Assembly (NCBI RefSeq): GCF_037977235.1
Contig: NZ_CP150276.1
Span: forward strand, 1,240,001 to 1,304,000
Source: Paenibacillus sp. FSL K6-0276
Lineage (GTDB): Bacteria; Bacillota; Bacilli; Paenibacillales; Paenibacillaceae
Length of the DNA stretch: 64,000 bases
Direction: 5' to 3'
The notes under the pieces are model-generated. The model searched no databases and was not told the origin of the DNA. It saw nothing but the letters and a program-made list of their open reading frames with translations. Position numbers and translations under genes: made by a program. This document shows positions 41,849 through 50,722 of this stretch, one piece after another (position 1 is the stretch's first letter; each line of letters starts with the position of its first letter).

Positions 41849-42012
41849 GAACTTCCTCCTCGGTGATTGGATTTCCTAATAGTAATTACATACCCGGCGG
41901 ATCTGAAACGAACCATTTTGATGTGGAAGAGTGGAACAACAGGGAGGGATATATTACTATTGAACATAAGGATGTGTACCATTAAATCTAGCTCATGATA
42001 GGGGAACTATAG

Positions 42013-43992
42013 ATGATTCAGCAGCAGGGGTTGGAACGGATTAATGTGGGGATATTCGCCCATGTAGATGCCGGGAAGACGACGACAACGGAGCATGTTT
42101 TATATGAAAGTGGTCGCATTCGAGCGCTCGGCAGTGTAGACAGTGGGACAGCATTGACGGATTCTATGGATGTGGAGCGGCAACGGGGGATATCGGTACG
42201 GGCGGCATTGGCTTCTTTGACTTGGAAAGGCGTGCAGATCAATCTCGTCGATACACCGGGGCACGTAGATTTCCTGTCAGAGGTGGAACGCTCTTTGCGT
42301 GTGATGGATTGTGCGGTGCTTATTTTGTCGGCGGTAGAAGGAGTCCAAGCCCAAAGTGAGATGATCTGGAACGCGCTTCGGAAGCTCGGAATTCCCACGC
42401 TGATTTTTATGAACAAAATGGACCGTGTAGGTGCTGACCCTGAAGCTGTGCTGGCGCAGGCGCGTAATTATTTATCTAGTGATATTATTCCAGTTCAACA
42501 ACCGATGGTCAAAGAGCAGGAGTACATAGGGGCAAGAGATTTGTGGGGGAGCGAAGCCGGTCCTGCTGCACAGACCGAATTGTTGGAAGCGTTAGCTGAA
42601 CGGGATGAAGATCTGCTGGAGACGTATATGTCAGGCAGTCCTATTGATCTTGCAGCATGGAAAAAATATATGAAGAAAGCTTCCGCTTCAGGACGCTTCT
42701 TCCCAATGGTCTATGGCGTCGCCGCCAAGGGTCTTGGCATTACTGCATTGCTGGACGCGATGGTTGAGTATTTCCCGCGAGCCGGTGGAAACGTTGAGGG
42801 CCCGGTATCCGGCATTGTATACAACATTCAGCGTGATAAAAGCATGGGGCGGATGGCGTTTGTCCGTCTTTATGAAGGGACAATCCGTAACCGCGATACG
42901 GTGATGAACTACACGCAAGATATTCAGGGAAAAGTGACCCAGATCCGCAAGGTCGAAGGTGGTCGTACTGAGGATGTCGGAGCGCTTGAAGCGGGAGATA
43001 TCGCTGTAATCTACGGTCTTTCAGGGGTGCGAATCGGTGATGTGCTCGGTCATCCGGGTGCGATTCCAGAGGAAGCGAAGCTTGCTGTGCCGCTGCTAAC
43101 GGTGCGTGTATTCTGGGGAACCGATATGGATGACCATAAGGTTATCGGAGCATTGCAGGAGCTGGCGGATGAAGATCCGCTCTTGGATGCCCAGTGGCTG
43201 CAGGATGAGCGGGAGCTGCATATCAAAGTGATGGGACCTATCCAGCTTGAGATTCTGAACAGTGTTCTAGAGGAACGGTATGGTCTCAAGGTTACCTTTG
43301 GTCAGCCTTCTGTCATTTATAAAGAAACTCCTGCCAGTACGGGAGAGGGCTTTATTGCTTATACGATGCCGAAGCCATGCTGGGCGATTCTGCGGTTTCT
43401 TATTGAGCCAGGTCCTCCAGGTAGTGGGTTAGTCTACGATTCGGTAGTTCGGAGTTCTGATTTGCTGCCGCAATATCAGAGCGAGACCGCACGCCGTGTG
43501 CCGGAAGCGTTGCAGCAGGGTTTGTACGGCTGGGAGGTTACCGATCTGAAAGTAACTTTGATTGAAGGCCAGCACCATGTGTGGCATACCCATCCGCTGG
43601 ATTTTGCCGTAGCGACTCCTATGGGGATTATGGATGGACTCGCGCGGGTAGGTACTAAGCTGCTGGAGCCAATTCTTCAGGTTCGCATCGTGGTCCCTGA
43701 GGAGAATGGTGGTCGGGTAATGAACGACCTTGTTCAGATGCGCGGCACGTTCGAACCGCCAGTGCTGCAAGGCGAACGGATGATCATCGAAGGGCGTTTG
43801 CCGCTGGCAACGTCGCTCGATTATCCCGTGAGCTTAAGCTCCTATACGAAGGGGCGTAGCACGTTCACTTCTTTTTTTGCCGGCTATGAAGAATCTCCAC
43901 CAGACATATCCGCTGAGCGCACCCGCCGGGGTGTGAATCCGCTAGATCAGGCAAAATATATATTAAGCGTGCGCAAGGCACTGCAAGGTTAA
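42013..43992 (+). CDS. TetM-like ribosomal protection GTPase
   Basis: A 659-residue translational GTPase of the EF-G/TetM class. G1 is AHVDAGKTT (residues 17-25), G2 lies near ERQRGISVRAA, G3 is DTPGH, G4 is NKMD. Domains II-V follow (SMGRMAFVRLYEGTIRNRDT, LDAQWLQDERELHIKVMGPI, HHVWHTHPLDFAVATPMGIM). Length and domain order match Tet(M)/Tet(O)-type proteins and the tetracycline-resistance-like group common in Paenibacillus genomes. Whether it confers tetracycline resistance or serves another ribosome-remodelling role cannot be read here. The SD is weak (GATAGGGGA). No TetM-style leader peptide was seen upstream. Confidence 0.85.
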   Translation: MIQQQGLERINVGIFAHVDAGKTTTTEHVLYESGRIRALGSVDSGTALTDSMDVERQRGISVRAALASLTWKGVQINLVDTPGHVDFLSEVERSLRVMDCAVLILSAVEGVQAQSEMIWNALRKLGIPTLIFMNKMDRVGADPEAVLAQARNYLSSDIIPVQQPMVKEQEYIGARDLWGSEAGPAAQTELLEALAERDEDLLETYMSGSPIDLAAWKKYMKKASASGRFFPMVYGVAAKGLGITALLDAMVEYFPRAGGNVEGPVSGIVYNIQRDKSMGRMAFVRLYEGTIRNRDTVMNYTQDIQGKVTQIRKVEGGRTEDVGALEAGDIAVIYGLSGVRIGDVLGHPGAIPEEAKLAVPLLTVRVFWGTDMDDHKVIGALQELADEDPLLDAQWLQDERELHIKVMGPIQLEILNSVLEERYGLKVTFGQPSVIYKETPASTGEGFIAYTMPKPCWAILRFLIEPGPPGSGLVYDSVVRSSDLLPQYQSETARRVPEALQQGLYGWEVTDLKVTLIEGQHHVWHTHPLDFAVATPMGIMDGLARVGTKLLEPILQVRIVVPEENGGRVMNDLVQMRGTFEPPVLQGERMIIEGRLPLATSLDYPVSLSSYTKGRSTFTSFFAGYEESPPDISAERTRRGVNPLDQAKYILSVRKALQG

Positions 43993-44058
43993 GCGGAAAT
44001 TAGAGGGGCTTTATGACCTAGTAAGGGTTAAGGAGAAAAGGTGAGGAGCGTGATAGTT

Positions 44059-44544
44059 ATGTTAGTACTAAGATATACTCAAAAATTATTAAAAGATCTG
44101 AAAGTAGCTCCAGTAGAAGTGGAAGACGTCGCCACATTTTTTAGTTGGCATGTGAATATTATGCAGCTCAGAAAAAAATACATTTTATTTGTTCATGATG
44201 AAAGTCGATTATGTATAGTGTTGGATGGAATAAGAAGTGGACAAGCTGATAAATTGGTAGAAAAGTTCAGAACAGAACTTAAGGAGTATTTGTTGCAGGA
44301 GGGTTTTAAGAAGCAGCTCATTAATCAGTATTTATTAGAGGCAGGAGAAATAACTATATCTCGTACAAACAATAAAAGTGTTCTTGGAACAATGAATGAA
44401 ATAACATTCTACAATACGGTTGACCGTGATTTCGACAGCTTGTATGAGAGGAATAAGTGGTTGAATACCTTCATACACAAGCCTATTGATTATAATCAAC
44501 CTATAGATGTCTTTAGAGAATCTTTAAGTGGTTATTATTCATAG
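44059..44544 (+). CDS. DUF6933-like protein
   Basis: A 161-residue cytosolic protein beginning MLVLRYTQKLLKDLKVAPVE; this start ('RYTQKLLKDL') and the central segment YILFVHDESRLCIVLDGIRS are the hallmarks of a small conserved family often annotated as DUF6933. The function is unknown. Start candidates are GTG 44041, GTG 44050 and ATG 44059; the last gives the conserved N-terminus, with GAGGAG 11 bases before it. The lower GC and AT-rich codons differ from the TetM-like gene upstream. It is probably an independent gene. Confidence 0.65.
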   Translation: MLVLRYTQKLLKDLKVAPVEVEDVATFFSWHVNIMQLRKKYILFVHDESRLCIVLDGIRSGQADKLVEKFRTELKEYLLQEGFKKQLINQYLLEAGEITISRTNNKSVLGTMNEITFYNTVDRDFDSLYERNKWLNTFIHKPIDYNQPIDVFRESLSGYYS

Positions 44545-44600
44545 TAATGTCAATATTGGACTGACTGAAACGTTTATCGTAATCCAAAGGGGGAAATAAA

Positions 44601-45119
44601 ATGAAGATCAGAGAAGCAACATCTAGTGATATAGACGGGATCGCTTACGTCCACGCTGAGAGTTGGAAAACCACGTATAAAGGGCTAATATCGGATGAGT
44701 TTCTTGATAAAATCACAGTGGAAGCTAGAAGAAAGCTCTGGATTCGGAATTTTGAAACTCCTAATAAAGACGAGGTTATGTATGTGGCTGAAAATGAGGC
44801 TGGGACGATCATCGGGTTCGCAAATGGAGGGGCGCGCAGAGAGCCAGATCTCTATGATGCAGAGCTATACGCACTTTATTTGCTTAAGGAATATCAAGGA
44901 AAAGGTCTAGGGAAGTTGCTCATAAGAAGCGTTGCACAGAATTTAATGGAGAAGAAATATAGCTCGTTCATGACTTGGGTGCTGGTTGGTAATCCAGCGA
45001 TTGATTTCTACCACAAAGTGGGAGGCGAATCTGTTGCAAGTAAAAAAGTGAAGATTGGAAATGAGATCGTTGAAGAGATGATGATCGGGTGGGGGGATAT
45101 TACGGCTGTTGGGAGATAA
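44601..45119 (+). CDS. GNAT family N-acetyltransferase
   Basis: A 172-residue acetyltransferase. MKIREATSSDIDGIAYVHAE is the usual first strand/helix, FLDKITVEARRKLWIRNF a typical second helix, and LYLLKEYQGKGLGKLLIRSV carries the acetyl-CoA-binding R/Q-x-x-G-x-G/A loop (YQGKGLGK). The C-terminal VGNPAIDFYHKVGGESVASK completes the fold. The acceptor is unknown. ATG 44601 follows AAAGGGGGAA. The gene stands alone and is followed by an intergenic repeat array. Confidence 0.88.
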   Translation: MKIREATSSDIDGIAYVHAESWKTTYKGLISDEFLDKITVEARRKLWIRNFETPNKDEVMYVAENEAGTIIGFANGGARREPDLYDAELYALYLLKEYQGKGLGKLLIRSVAQNLMEKKYSSFMTWVLVGNPAIDFYHKVGGESVASKKVKIGNEIVEEMMIGWGDITAVGR

Positions 45120-45611
45120 AAGTCCGACGGAAGCAATGTGTAAAAGCATTTAACTGTATTTTGTGCAATTATAAATCTCAAATAACACGGACAATGGATA
45201 TAATTGTATTTCGTACACCTATTCTTTTGATTTATTCCATATAGGTGGTTTTTCTATTTTTTTAATTGTATAGAATACAGTTAAAGTCAGAATGAGCCCT
45301 TTTGCATACGGAATAAATGTATTAAATGCAGTTATCTCACAGATTCCATTAAGTTCTGAATTAAAAAATACGGAGAGGGACATCGGAAGCTGCGTCAGTT
45401 TAGAGAGAATTCCCTAATCTGTTCTAATCAACCGTAACTTCCCCCTCAGACTCAGCCTTTTTTTAATTAGAACCTCTACATTAAAAAATGTAGGCTGCAC
45501 TCCACTGTTTCGGTATACCCGTGTCAGCGGTGGTGCGGCTTTTTGTTTCAATTACGAAAGCCTCGGGTTAATGGAGACTATCTATCAGCCTATATTCGAA
45601 AGGAGAGACTG
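45120..45611. other. Gene-free stretch with type 1 repeat array
   Basis: These 492 bases contain the four-core palindromic array (45149-45336), a single GAGAGAATTCCCTAA motif near 45403 related to the type 2 cores, and a terminator-like region (about 45496-45546) ending GGTGCGGCTTTTT. The SD of the next small gene follows. An open frame running into the gene from 45543 has no start signal. Confidence 0.6.
45149..45336. repeat. Intergenic palindromic repeat array, type 1, copy B
   Basis: Four cores (TTTAACTGTATTTTGTGCAA at 45149, then 45199, 45261 and about 45313) with spacing of 50, 62 and 52 bp, against 51, 60 and 52 bp in the array at 16876-17065. The spacers align patchily between the two loci. 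Together they are diverged copies of one 190-bp unit. Confidence 0.65.
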
Positions 45612-45824
45612 ATGATGGAACCGGGCTATAAAGATAGAAGTGTTGAAGTGGAGCATACGGAGCTACAACGGAAATCGGATTCCAGTGTTGTCGCATCTAC
45701 CTTTATTAAATACGCAGCTTATATCATCATTTTATTCGGAGCACTTTTCTTCTTGGTCAGATATGTAATCCCAATGTTCTTATTGGGATTGCAACTAATT
45801 CTATACAAAAATCCATCCCCATAA
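45612..45824 (+). CDS. Small single-TM protein
   Basis: A 70-residue protein with a charged N-terminal 35 residues and one C-terminal membrane helix (YAAYIIILFGALFFLVRYVI) followed by a second short hydrophobic stretch. ATG 45612 (or 45615) lies behind AAGGAGAG at 45599-45606; the longer frame from 45543 runs over that SD and is rejected. The family is not recognised. A terminator overlaps the last codons. The neighbouring cmpA gene is convergent. Confidence 0.65.
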   Translation: MMEPGYKDRSVEVEHTELQRKSDSSVVASTFIKYAAYIIILFGALFFLVRYVIPMFLLGLQLILYKNPSP

Positions 45825-45844
45825 AGTAGCGGGATGGATTTTTG
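45808..45844. terminator. Bidirectional terminator
   Basis: AAAAATCCATCCC pairs with GGGATGGATTTTT. The A and T runs allow use by the small membrane protein gene (+) and cmpA (-). Confidence 0.88.
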
Positions 45845-45858
45845 AATTTCAACGAATC

Positions 45859-45996
45859 CTATAAATTTCTCTGGATGGAATCCGGTGATTCCGCAGAATT
45901 ACGATAAAAGAACCAGCACTCGTTCAGTAGCTTAATCTGACGGCGGTCTTTTTTGTAATAGGCTTTCATCAGTTGATGGCAGAGCCACTGTGGCAA
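45859..45996 (-). CDS. cmpA: Cortex morphogenetic protein CmpA
   Basis: A 45-residue protein starting at TTG 45996 behind AGAGGAGTG: M-P-Q-W-L, then QLMKAYYKKDRRQIKLLNEC and WFFYRNS. It matches B. subtilis CmpA (37 residues, MPNWL... YQIKLLNQCWYFYR), a SigE-dependent adaptor that helps ClpXP degrade SpoIVA when the coat is misassembled. The C-terminal ESPDSIQRNL is an extension beyond the Bacillus protein. In Bacillus cmpA also neighbours sprT. The gene is too short for usual ORF calling but has SD, homology and its own terminator. Confidence 0.88.
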   Translation of the reverse strand: MPQWLCHQLMKAYYKKDRRQIKLLNECWFFYRNSAESPDSIQRNL

Positions 45997-46061
45997 GGGT
46001 ATCACTCCTCTAACTGCTTACGTAAGTTAGCATATGGAGAAATGAGCCTAAAGGTGACGAT

Positions 46062-46424
46062 TTACAGAACGCTTTCTGCTTCCTCTTCGTACCACTGCTC
46101 TAATTGAGCTTGCAGCGCCCGGATTTCGGTCAGTAGGGAGATGAGCGGATAGTTCTTCTGCTCTTGCACAGAGGCGAAGGCCTGTTCTAATCTATTGATA
46201 TAGTCCAGACCGGACTCCAGGGAATAATCCTCACGTAGCAAATCCAGGGAATCGCACTCGGCGATGGCTAAGGGTAGATCTGGTACATTGTCGGCCGTCA
46301 GCTTGTCGATTTCTTTATTCAGGCGCAAATTTAGCGCACTAAGTTGGTACGCATATTCCTCGGGCATTTCCACGAATTGCAATTCTTGCTGTTGCTGCAA
46401 AATTACATACCGCATTTTCGGCAT
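46062..46424 (-). CDS. Conserved hypothetical protein
   Basis: A 120-residue acidic protein beginning MPKMRYVILQQQQELQFVEM, then a helical part (SALNLRLNKEIDKLTA ... EIRALQAQLEQWYEEEAE) that may be a coiled coil. No signal peptide, membrane segment or catalytic motif is visible. The SD GGAGGGAG lies on the minus strand before ATG 46424. It sits between cmpA and sprT, in the same direction as cmpA with a 65-base gap, so the two may form a transcript. I do not recognise a function. Confidence 0.6.
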   Translation of the reverse strand: MPKMRYVILQQQQELQFVEMPEEYAYQLSALNLRLNKEIDKLTADNVPDLPLAIAECDSLDLLREDYSLESGLDYINRLEQAFASVQEQKNYPLISLLTEIRALQAQLEQWYEEEAESVL

Positions 46425-46535
46425 TGGTCATTCTCCCTCCGTACTTGTCTTCCTTCTTGACAGTTTAGCCTATGCACAAGTTACAATTCAAGTAGAGATC
46501 TTAATTCCCGTGGAAAGGACTTGTGATAGAACGCT

Positions 46536-47015
46536 ATGGAAACGATGAGCAACGAAGAGCTGCAGCTGTGGATTGAGCAGGTATCACGGGACAGCTTTGG
46601 CGTACCCTTTAGGCACAAGGCGAGCTTTAACAGCCGATTATCTTCAACAGGCGGCCGATATTTTACCAAGAGCCATAATATAGAGATTAATCCCCATCAG
46701 CTTGCCATGTTCGGTAGAGAAGAGACGGAGAAGATAATAAAACACGAGCTCTGTCATTATCATCTGCATTTGGCGAAGCAAGGGTATATGCATCGTGACA
46801 CTGATTTCAAAAGACTGCTGGCACAGGTCGGCGGGAGCCGCTACTGTCAGACATTGCCGGGTGCGAAGGCTCGGAAGTCGCTACCTTTTCGGTACAAGCT
46901 CGTATGCACAGCATGTGCCATGGAGTATCCGCGTAAGCGAAAGGTTGACCCGAAGCGCTATCGCTGCGGCAAATGTTCAGGCAAGTTGAAACTGCTGGCG
47001 CTGGAAGTTCAGTAA
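46536..47015 (+). CDS. sprT: SprT-like zinc metalloprotein
   Basis: A 159-residue SprT-family protein (YdcK in B. subtilis). The zinc/protease motif is IIKHELCHYHLHL (HExxH at about 71-75). Before it comes INPHQLAMFGREETEK. The C-terminal zinc ribbon has Cys pairs in VCTACAMEY and RCGKCSGKL. The family is predicted to be metalloprotease-like, but the cellular role in Firmicutes is not established. ATG 46536 has no good SD; ATG 46545 (MSNEELQLW) fits the Bacillus start equally well. Its neighbour cmpA keeps the Bacillus pairing, but in divergent orientation. Confidence 0.92.
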   Translation: METMSNEELQLWIEQVSRDSFGVPFRHKASFNSRLSSTGGRYFTKSHNIEINPHQLAMFGREETEKIIKHELCHYHLHLAKQGYMHRDTDFKRLLAQVGGSRYCQTLPGAKARKSLPFRYKLVCTACAMEYPRKRKVDPKRYRCGKCSGKLKLLALEVQ

Positions 47016-47028
47016 GTGGACAAGGCCG

Positions 47029-47667
47029 TTATTTTATAACCAAACCCATCAATCCCACAAAGGAAACAGCTTGCTGAGGCGAAATGATGCATCCCTCCAA
47101 ATCTTGTATATCCACGATTAAGCCACTGAATTCACAGTCACTAAGATCAATCCCGTTTAGCTTTGATCCTGACAAGGTGGCTTGATCAATATTACACTCG
47201 CTAAAGCTGACCTTCTGGAAATTCGATTGGTAGTAATCGGAACTCATCAATGAACTATTCTCAAAAGCGACCTGCTTCAGATTAGCCAATCGAAACGTTG
47301 CGAAATCCCCGATACAATCTACTACACGAACATTTTGGAATCTGCCTCTTGTAAAGTCCGTACCGATGAGCTTGCAGTTTCTGAATTCGGTTCGATGAAT
47401 AATGGCATTTGTAAAATCCACATTGGATAGATCGCATCTCTCAAAAATCACATCCATCAGCTCAATTCCAGTTAAGGACGACTCAGTAATCGTAATATTT
47501 TTAAAAATCACTTGATCAAAGCTGACCTTATTAGCCTCTTGATTATCAATAACCGTATCGCTTATGCTGCAACGACTGAATTCATCTTTGGATTGCAGTG
47601 AGTATATTTGTTCAGGGAGTAGAGCGTCTGGATCTGTTATTTTTGGTGAATCCATTTTGAATTTCAT
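47029..47667 (-). CDS. Pentapeptide repeat protein
   Basis: A 212-residue protein made almost entirely of pentapeptide repeats, forming a right-handed quadrilateral beta-helix: FERCDLSNVDFTNAIIHRTE, FRNCKLIGTDFTRGRF, ATFRLANLKQVAFENSSL, SFSECNIDQATLSGSKLNGI. ATG 47667 follows GGAGGT, while a start at 47679 would overlap that SD. Some members (Qnr, MfpA, AlbG) mimic DNA and protect gyrase; here no such link can be shown. It is convergent with sprT with 13 bases between the stops and no clear terminator. Confidence 0.85.
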   Translation of the reverse strand: MKFKMDSPKITDPDALLPEQIYSLQSKDEFSRCSISDTVIDNQEANKVSFDQVIFKNITITESSLTGIELMDVIFERCDLSNVDFTNAIIHRTEFRNCKLIGTDFTRGRFQNVRVVDCIGDFATFRLANLKQVAFENSSLMSSDYYQSNFQKVSFSECNIDQATLSGSKLNGIDLSDCEFSGLIVDIQDLEGCIISPQQAVSFVGLMGLVIK

Positions 47668-47871
47668 ATGTACCTCCATTTAATGAACTCTTGCTTCTAA
47701 CTAAATTAACTATCTTAGGGTTTAGCCGGTTTGTCAATTTTCAGTAGCTCTCAGACCTTTCGGGAGATCCGTACAAATACACCTTTTTCTGGATAAAATC
47801 ACACATCATTTTGTAAGCGTTGCCAAATTAAGATGGAAGAGAAGTCCATATTAGGTAGAGGGGGCACATTT

Positions 47872-49102
47872 ATGAAACGATTCAGGTCCGCGATGGCGGG
47901 TCTGCTCGCGATGTTGCTGATTTTCTCAAGCTTGCCTGTGATGGGAATCGGTAGCGGTTCCGTGGGAGCAGAAGGGGTTGGAGGAACAGGCGCAGGGCTA
48001 ATTCCATCAGGGACGGTACTCATCAAGAATAAGTGGAAAAATATGTCGCTACACCTACATCAGCAGCTAATAATGATGCGCAGCTAAGAGCTAAGGCTAC
48101 TGCTGGGCAAGCTCTTATCGAGATTTCAGCTAACGGAGATGGTATAGCTCGCTTTAGCGTAGAAGCTTTACGCAATGCGGCAGCACTTAGCCCGAATGCG
48201 GTGCTTGTCATTGCCAGTGGCGATATGAGATATCGCTTCCTGTTAGGACTGGTGGAGAGCGTGTTGAAAGCAGCACAAATGTCAGCGGGCACTCTAGAGT
48301 TCCAACTAAGTCCGCTAAGCGGAAAAGGATTGGAACAACTGCTTGCCAAGGCTAAGTAGCAAGGCTTTACTGTACAAGGAACTCCGGCAAGTGTCACCTT
48401 AAAGGTCATAGATGGTAAAACCACTGTACCTGCTAATGGGTTCGGCACTACGTATGTAGATCGTACATTTATGATGGAGGGAGCACTGGTTGCAAAGACG
48501 GGAGTTTCCTTATTTACGATGAGCAGACGGGTTCCTTCCGTTATGTACCTGCATTGTTCGAGCTTGTAGGTGGGATGACTAAGGTTACAGTCAAGAGCAG
48601 TAGTGCTAGCGGTGTATTCGTCGCTGCACTACACCCTGTGACCTTTGGGGATATTTCTTCACACTGGGCAAAGAATGAGATCGAAATGCTTGCCAGTCGA
48701 CTGATCTTGACCGGACAATCCACAGATATTTTTGCACCTCAGAAATCGGTCAGTCGTGCCGAATTCGCAGCTATGCTGATTCGTTCGTTGGGTCTAGTCG
48801 CTGGGAACACAACGACGGCCTTCAGTGATGTGTCCGATTTATCATGGTATGCAGCGGATGCCAGAGCATTGAAGCTGTTGAACTTAGGAGCTGGAGAATC
48901 TGGAGCTAACCCTGCGACAATTGCATTCACAGATTCATCTTCTATTTCTTCTTGGGCTAAAGAGGCTGTGAATGTCTTAACAGCAAAAGGAATCATGAAA
49001 GGCCAATCCGCAGGCAACTTTGCGCCTGGCAATGATACTATCCGTGCAGAGGCAGCGGTGATTCTAGCTAGATTGCTTAAAGCAGCCGGATTATTAAATT
49101 AA
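47872..49102 (+). pseudogene. SLH-domain surface protein, degraded
   Basis: A signal peptide (MKRFRSAMAGLLAMLLIFSS, SD AGAGGGGG) starts the gene. The frame then breaks near 48030, continues as QALIEISANGDGIARFSVEA, is stopped by TAG at 48357-48359 (between AKAK and QGFTVQGTPASVTLK) and shifts again near 48510. The last part (FGDISSHWAKNEIEMLASRL, FSDVSDLSWYAADARALKLL, NVLTAKGIMKGQSAGNFAPG) carries three SLH repeats and ends at 49100-49102. At least three lesions make the gene non-functional. In intact relatives the SLH repeats anchor a large extracellular domain to the wall. Confidence 0.88.
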
Positions 49103-49125
49103 CTTTCGCAAAGAAGCTAGAACAA

Positions 49126-49162
49126 AAAGCCGCCGCAAAGGAATTTTCCTTTACGGCGGCTT
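49126..49162. terminator. Bidirectional terminator
   Basis: AAAGCCGCCGCAAAGGA pairs with TCCTTTACGGCGGCTTT around a short loop. It lies between the SLH pseudogene and the convergent Lrp gene. Confidence 0.9.
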
Positions 49163-49175
49163 TGACTTTTTCACC

Positions 49176-49607
49176 TTATTTAATCTTCCCCATAGACAGA
49201 TTGACTCTGTAATTTCCGAACTTTAGCAGCTCATCGAGAAAGATATTCAAATCCTCTTGGCTTACTGCACGAACCCGTATCCAATAGCAACCTTCTCCAC
49301 TAACCCGATGCATTTCTTTTACACTGTCATGCTGCTTTGCGAATGTCTGAAAGGCTGGATGGACCGTATTCGAACCCAGAAAAACTGTTATAAAGGCATG
49401 GATCACCTCACCGACTTTATCTGGATTCCAGCGGACGGTGTAGCCTTCAATCACTCCGGTGTCCTGCATTTTGCGAATACGCGCACCCACAGCTTGACCT
49501 GTCATATACACTTGCTGCCCAATGTCTCTGTGACTGATCGTGGAATCTTCAATTAGAAGTTGCAAGATGCGAAAATCTACATCATCTATGGAATAAGAAC
49601 TCATCAT
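49176..49607 (-). CDS. Lrp/AsnC-family regulator
   Basis: A 143-residue regulator. The N-terminal winged helix is VDFRILQLLIEDSTISHRDI, GQQVYMTGQAVGARIRKMQD, followed by TGVIEGYTVRWNPDKVG; the C-terminal RAM/ACT-like domain is HAFITVFLGSNTVHPAFQTF, VSGEGCYWIRVRAVSQEDLN. ATG at 49607 or 49604. It is divergent from a metallo-hydrolase gene, with 126 bases between the starts, which is the usual layout for a regulator and its target. The effector amino acid is unknown. Confidence 0.88.
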   Translation of the reverse strand: MMSSYSIDDVDFRILQLLIEDSTISHRDIGQQVYMTGQAVGARIRKMQDTGVIEGYTVRWNPDKVGEVIHAFITVFLGSNTVHPAFQTFAKQHDSVKEMHRVSGEGCYWIRVRAVSQEDLNIFLDELLKFGNYRVNLSMGKIK

Positions 49608-49733
49608 AATCTAAAATCCTTTCTGAGTGAAAGTAGAACAGTCCAATCTCTTTCCGATCTCAATGTATTCTGTTTCAAGGTCCTTCTATAATTAATTGTA
49701 GCAGAAGATATCTGAAAGAAAGAAGGGCTTACG

Positions 49734-50486
49734 ATGAAAATACAGCATATTCGCAACGCGACTCTATGGCTGGAGTATGGTGGAACTACATTTTTAATTG
49801 ATCCTATGTTGAGTGAGCAAGGGGCTAATCCGCCTATTATTAATACTGAAAATGACCGCCGCAATCCGCTAGTTACTTTGCCGGGAGCAGTAGAACAATG
49901 GCTGAGTCCTAATGTAATATTGGTCACGCATCTTCATCCGGATCACTGGGATGCCGCTGCTATTTCCTTGCTGCCGCATGATCTACCGCTACTATGTCAG
50001 GAAGGAGATGGGGATAAATTATCGAAGCAGGGGTTTGAGCACATTTCGGAAATTAGCGATTCTCTGACGTTTAATGGAGTAACTATAACACGTACCGGTG
50101 GACAGCATGGAACTGGAGAGATTGGCAAGCTTATGGGGAAGGTATCCGGGTTTGTCTTTCAGGCGGAAAACGAACCAGTTGTGTATGTGGCAGGAGACAC
50201 GATTTGGTGTGATGAGGTGAAGATTACACTCGATGCATTTAAACCTGAGGTGACGATCGTTAATGCTGGTGGAGCGCAGTTTTTAACCGGAGGTCATATC
50301 ACAATGAATGAGCAGGATGTCGTAGACTTATGCGAATATGCTCCTTCTACTAAGGTGATCGCTGTACACATGGACGCCATCAACCATTGCCTTGTTACCC
50401 GGGATAAGCTAAAAGTTCACTTGGAGAAGGAGGAGCTACAGGATCGAGTACAGCTTCCGGAAGACGGGGAATGGTGTTACGTATAG
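49734..50486 (+). CDS. MBL-fold metallo-hydrolase
   Basis: A 250-residue metallo-beta-lactamase-fold protein of the UlaG/UPF0173-like group. The metal site motif HxHxDH is in LVTHLHPDHWDAAAI (about 63-68), with a further His in RTGGQHGTGEIGKLMG (about 125), Asp in VYVAGDTIWCDEV (about 160) and His in KVIAVHMDAINHCLV. The N-terminus MKIQHIRNATLWLEYGGTTF is typical. The substrate is unknown. The SD AAAGAAGGG is followed by ATG 49734. It is likely controlled by the divergent Lrp-type regulator. Confidence 0.85.
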   Translation: MKIQHIRNATLWLEYGGTTFLIDPMLSEQGANPPIINTENDRRNPLVTLPGAVEQWLSPNVILVTHLHPDHWDAAAISLLPHDLPLLCQEGDGDKLSKQGFEHISEISDSLTFNGVTITRTGGQHGTGEIGKLMGKVSGFVFQAENEPVVYVAGDTIWCDEVKITLDAFKPEVTIVNAGGAQFLTGGHITMNEQDVVDLCEYAPSTKVIAVHMDAINHCLVTRDKLKVHLEKEELQDRVQLPEDGEWCYV

Positions 50487-50639
50487 ACTAAGAGAGGGAG
50501 TAATCCCCTCTTAAATCTAGCTAGAGGCAGAGTAAGAGCATAAATTTGAAAACGATCACAAAAATTATTTTACCCGCTTGACTAGACCTTGAAATCATGA
50601 TAAATTAATTCATGTTCACTTCTAATTTACTTCTAATGT

Positions 50640-50715
50640 TCCCTGATAGCTCAGTTGGTAGAGCACTCGACTGTTAATCGAGTTGTCACAGGTTCGAGTC
50701 CTGTTCGGGGAGCCA
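50640..50715 (+). tRNA. tRNA-Asn (GTT)
   Basis: 76 nt including an encoded CCA (50713-50715). Acceptor TCCCTGA/TCGGGGA, D-loop AGCTCAGTTGGTAGAGC, anticodon stem CGACT/AGTCG-like around TGTTAAT with GTT, and T-loop GGTTCGAGTCC. Confidence 0.97.
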
Positions 50716-50722
50716 TTTTTAT

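Noticed and set aside
42013..43992. Housekeeping elongation factor G
   Set aside because: Length (659) and domain sequences fit the TetM-like group; EF-G is about 690 residues and normally lies in the str operon.
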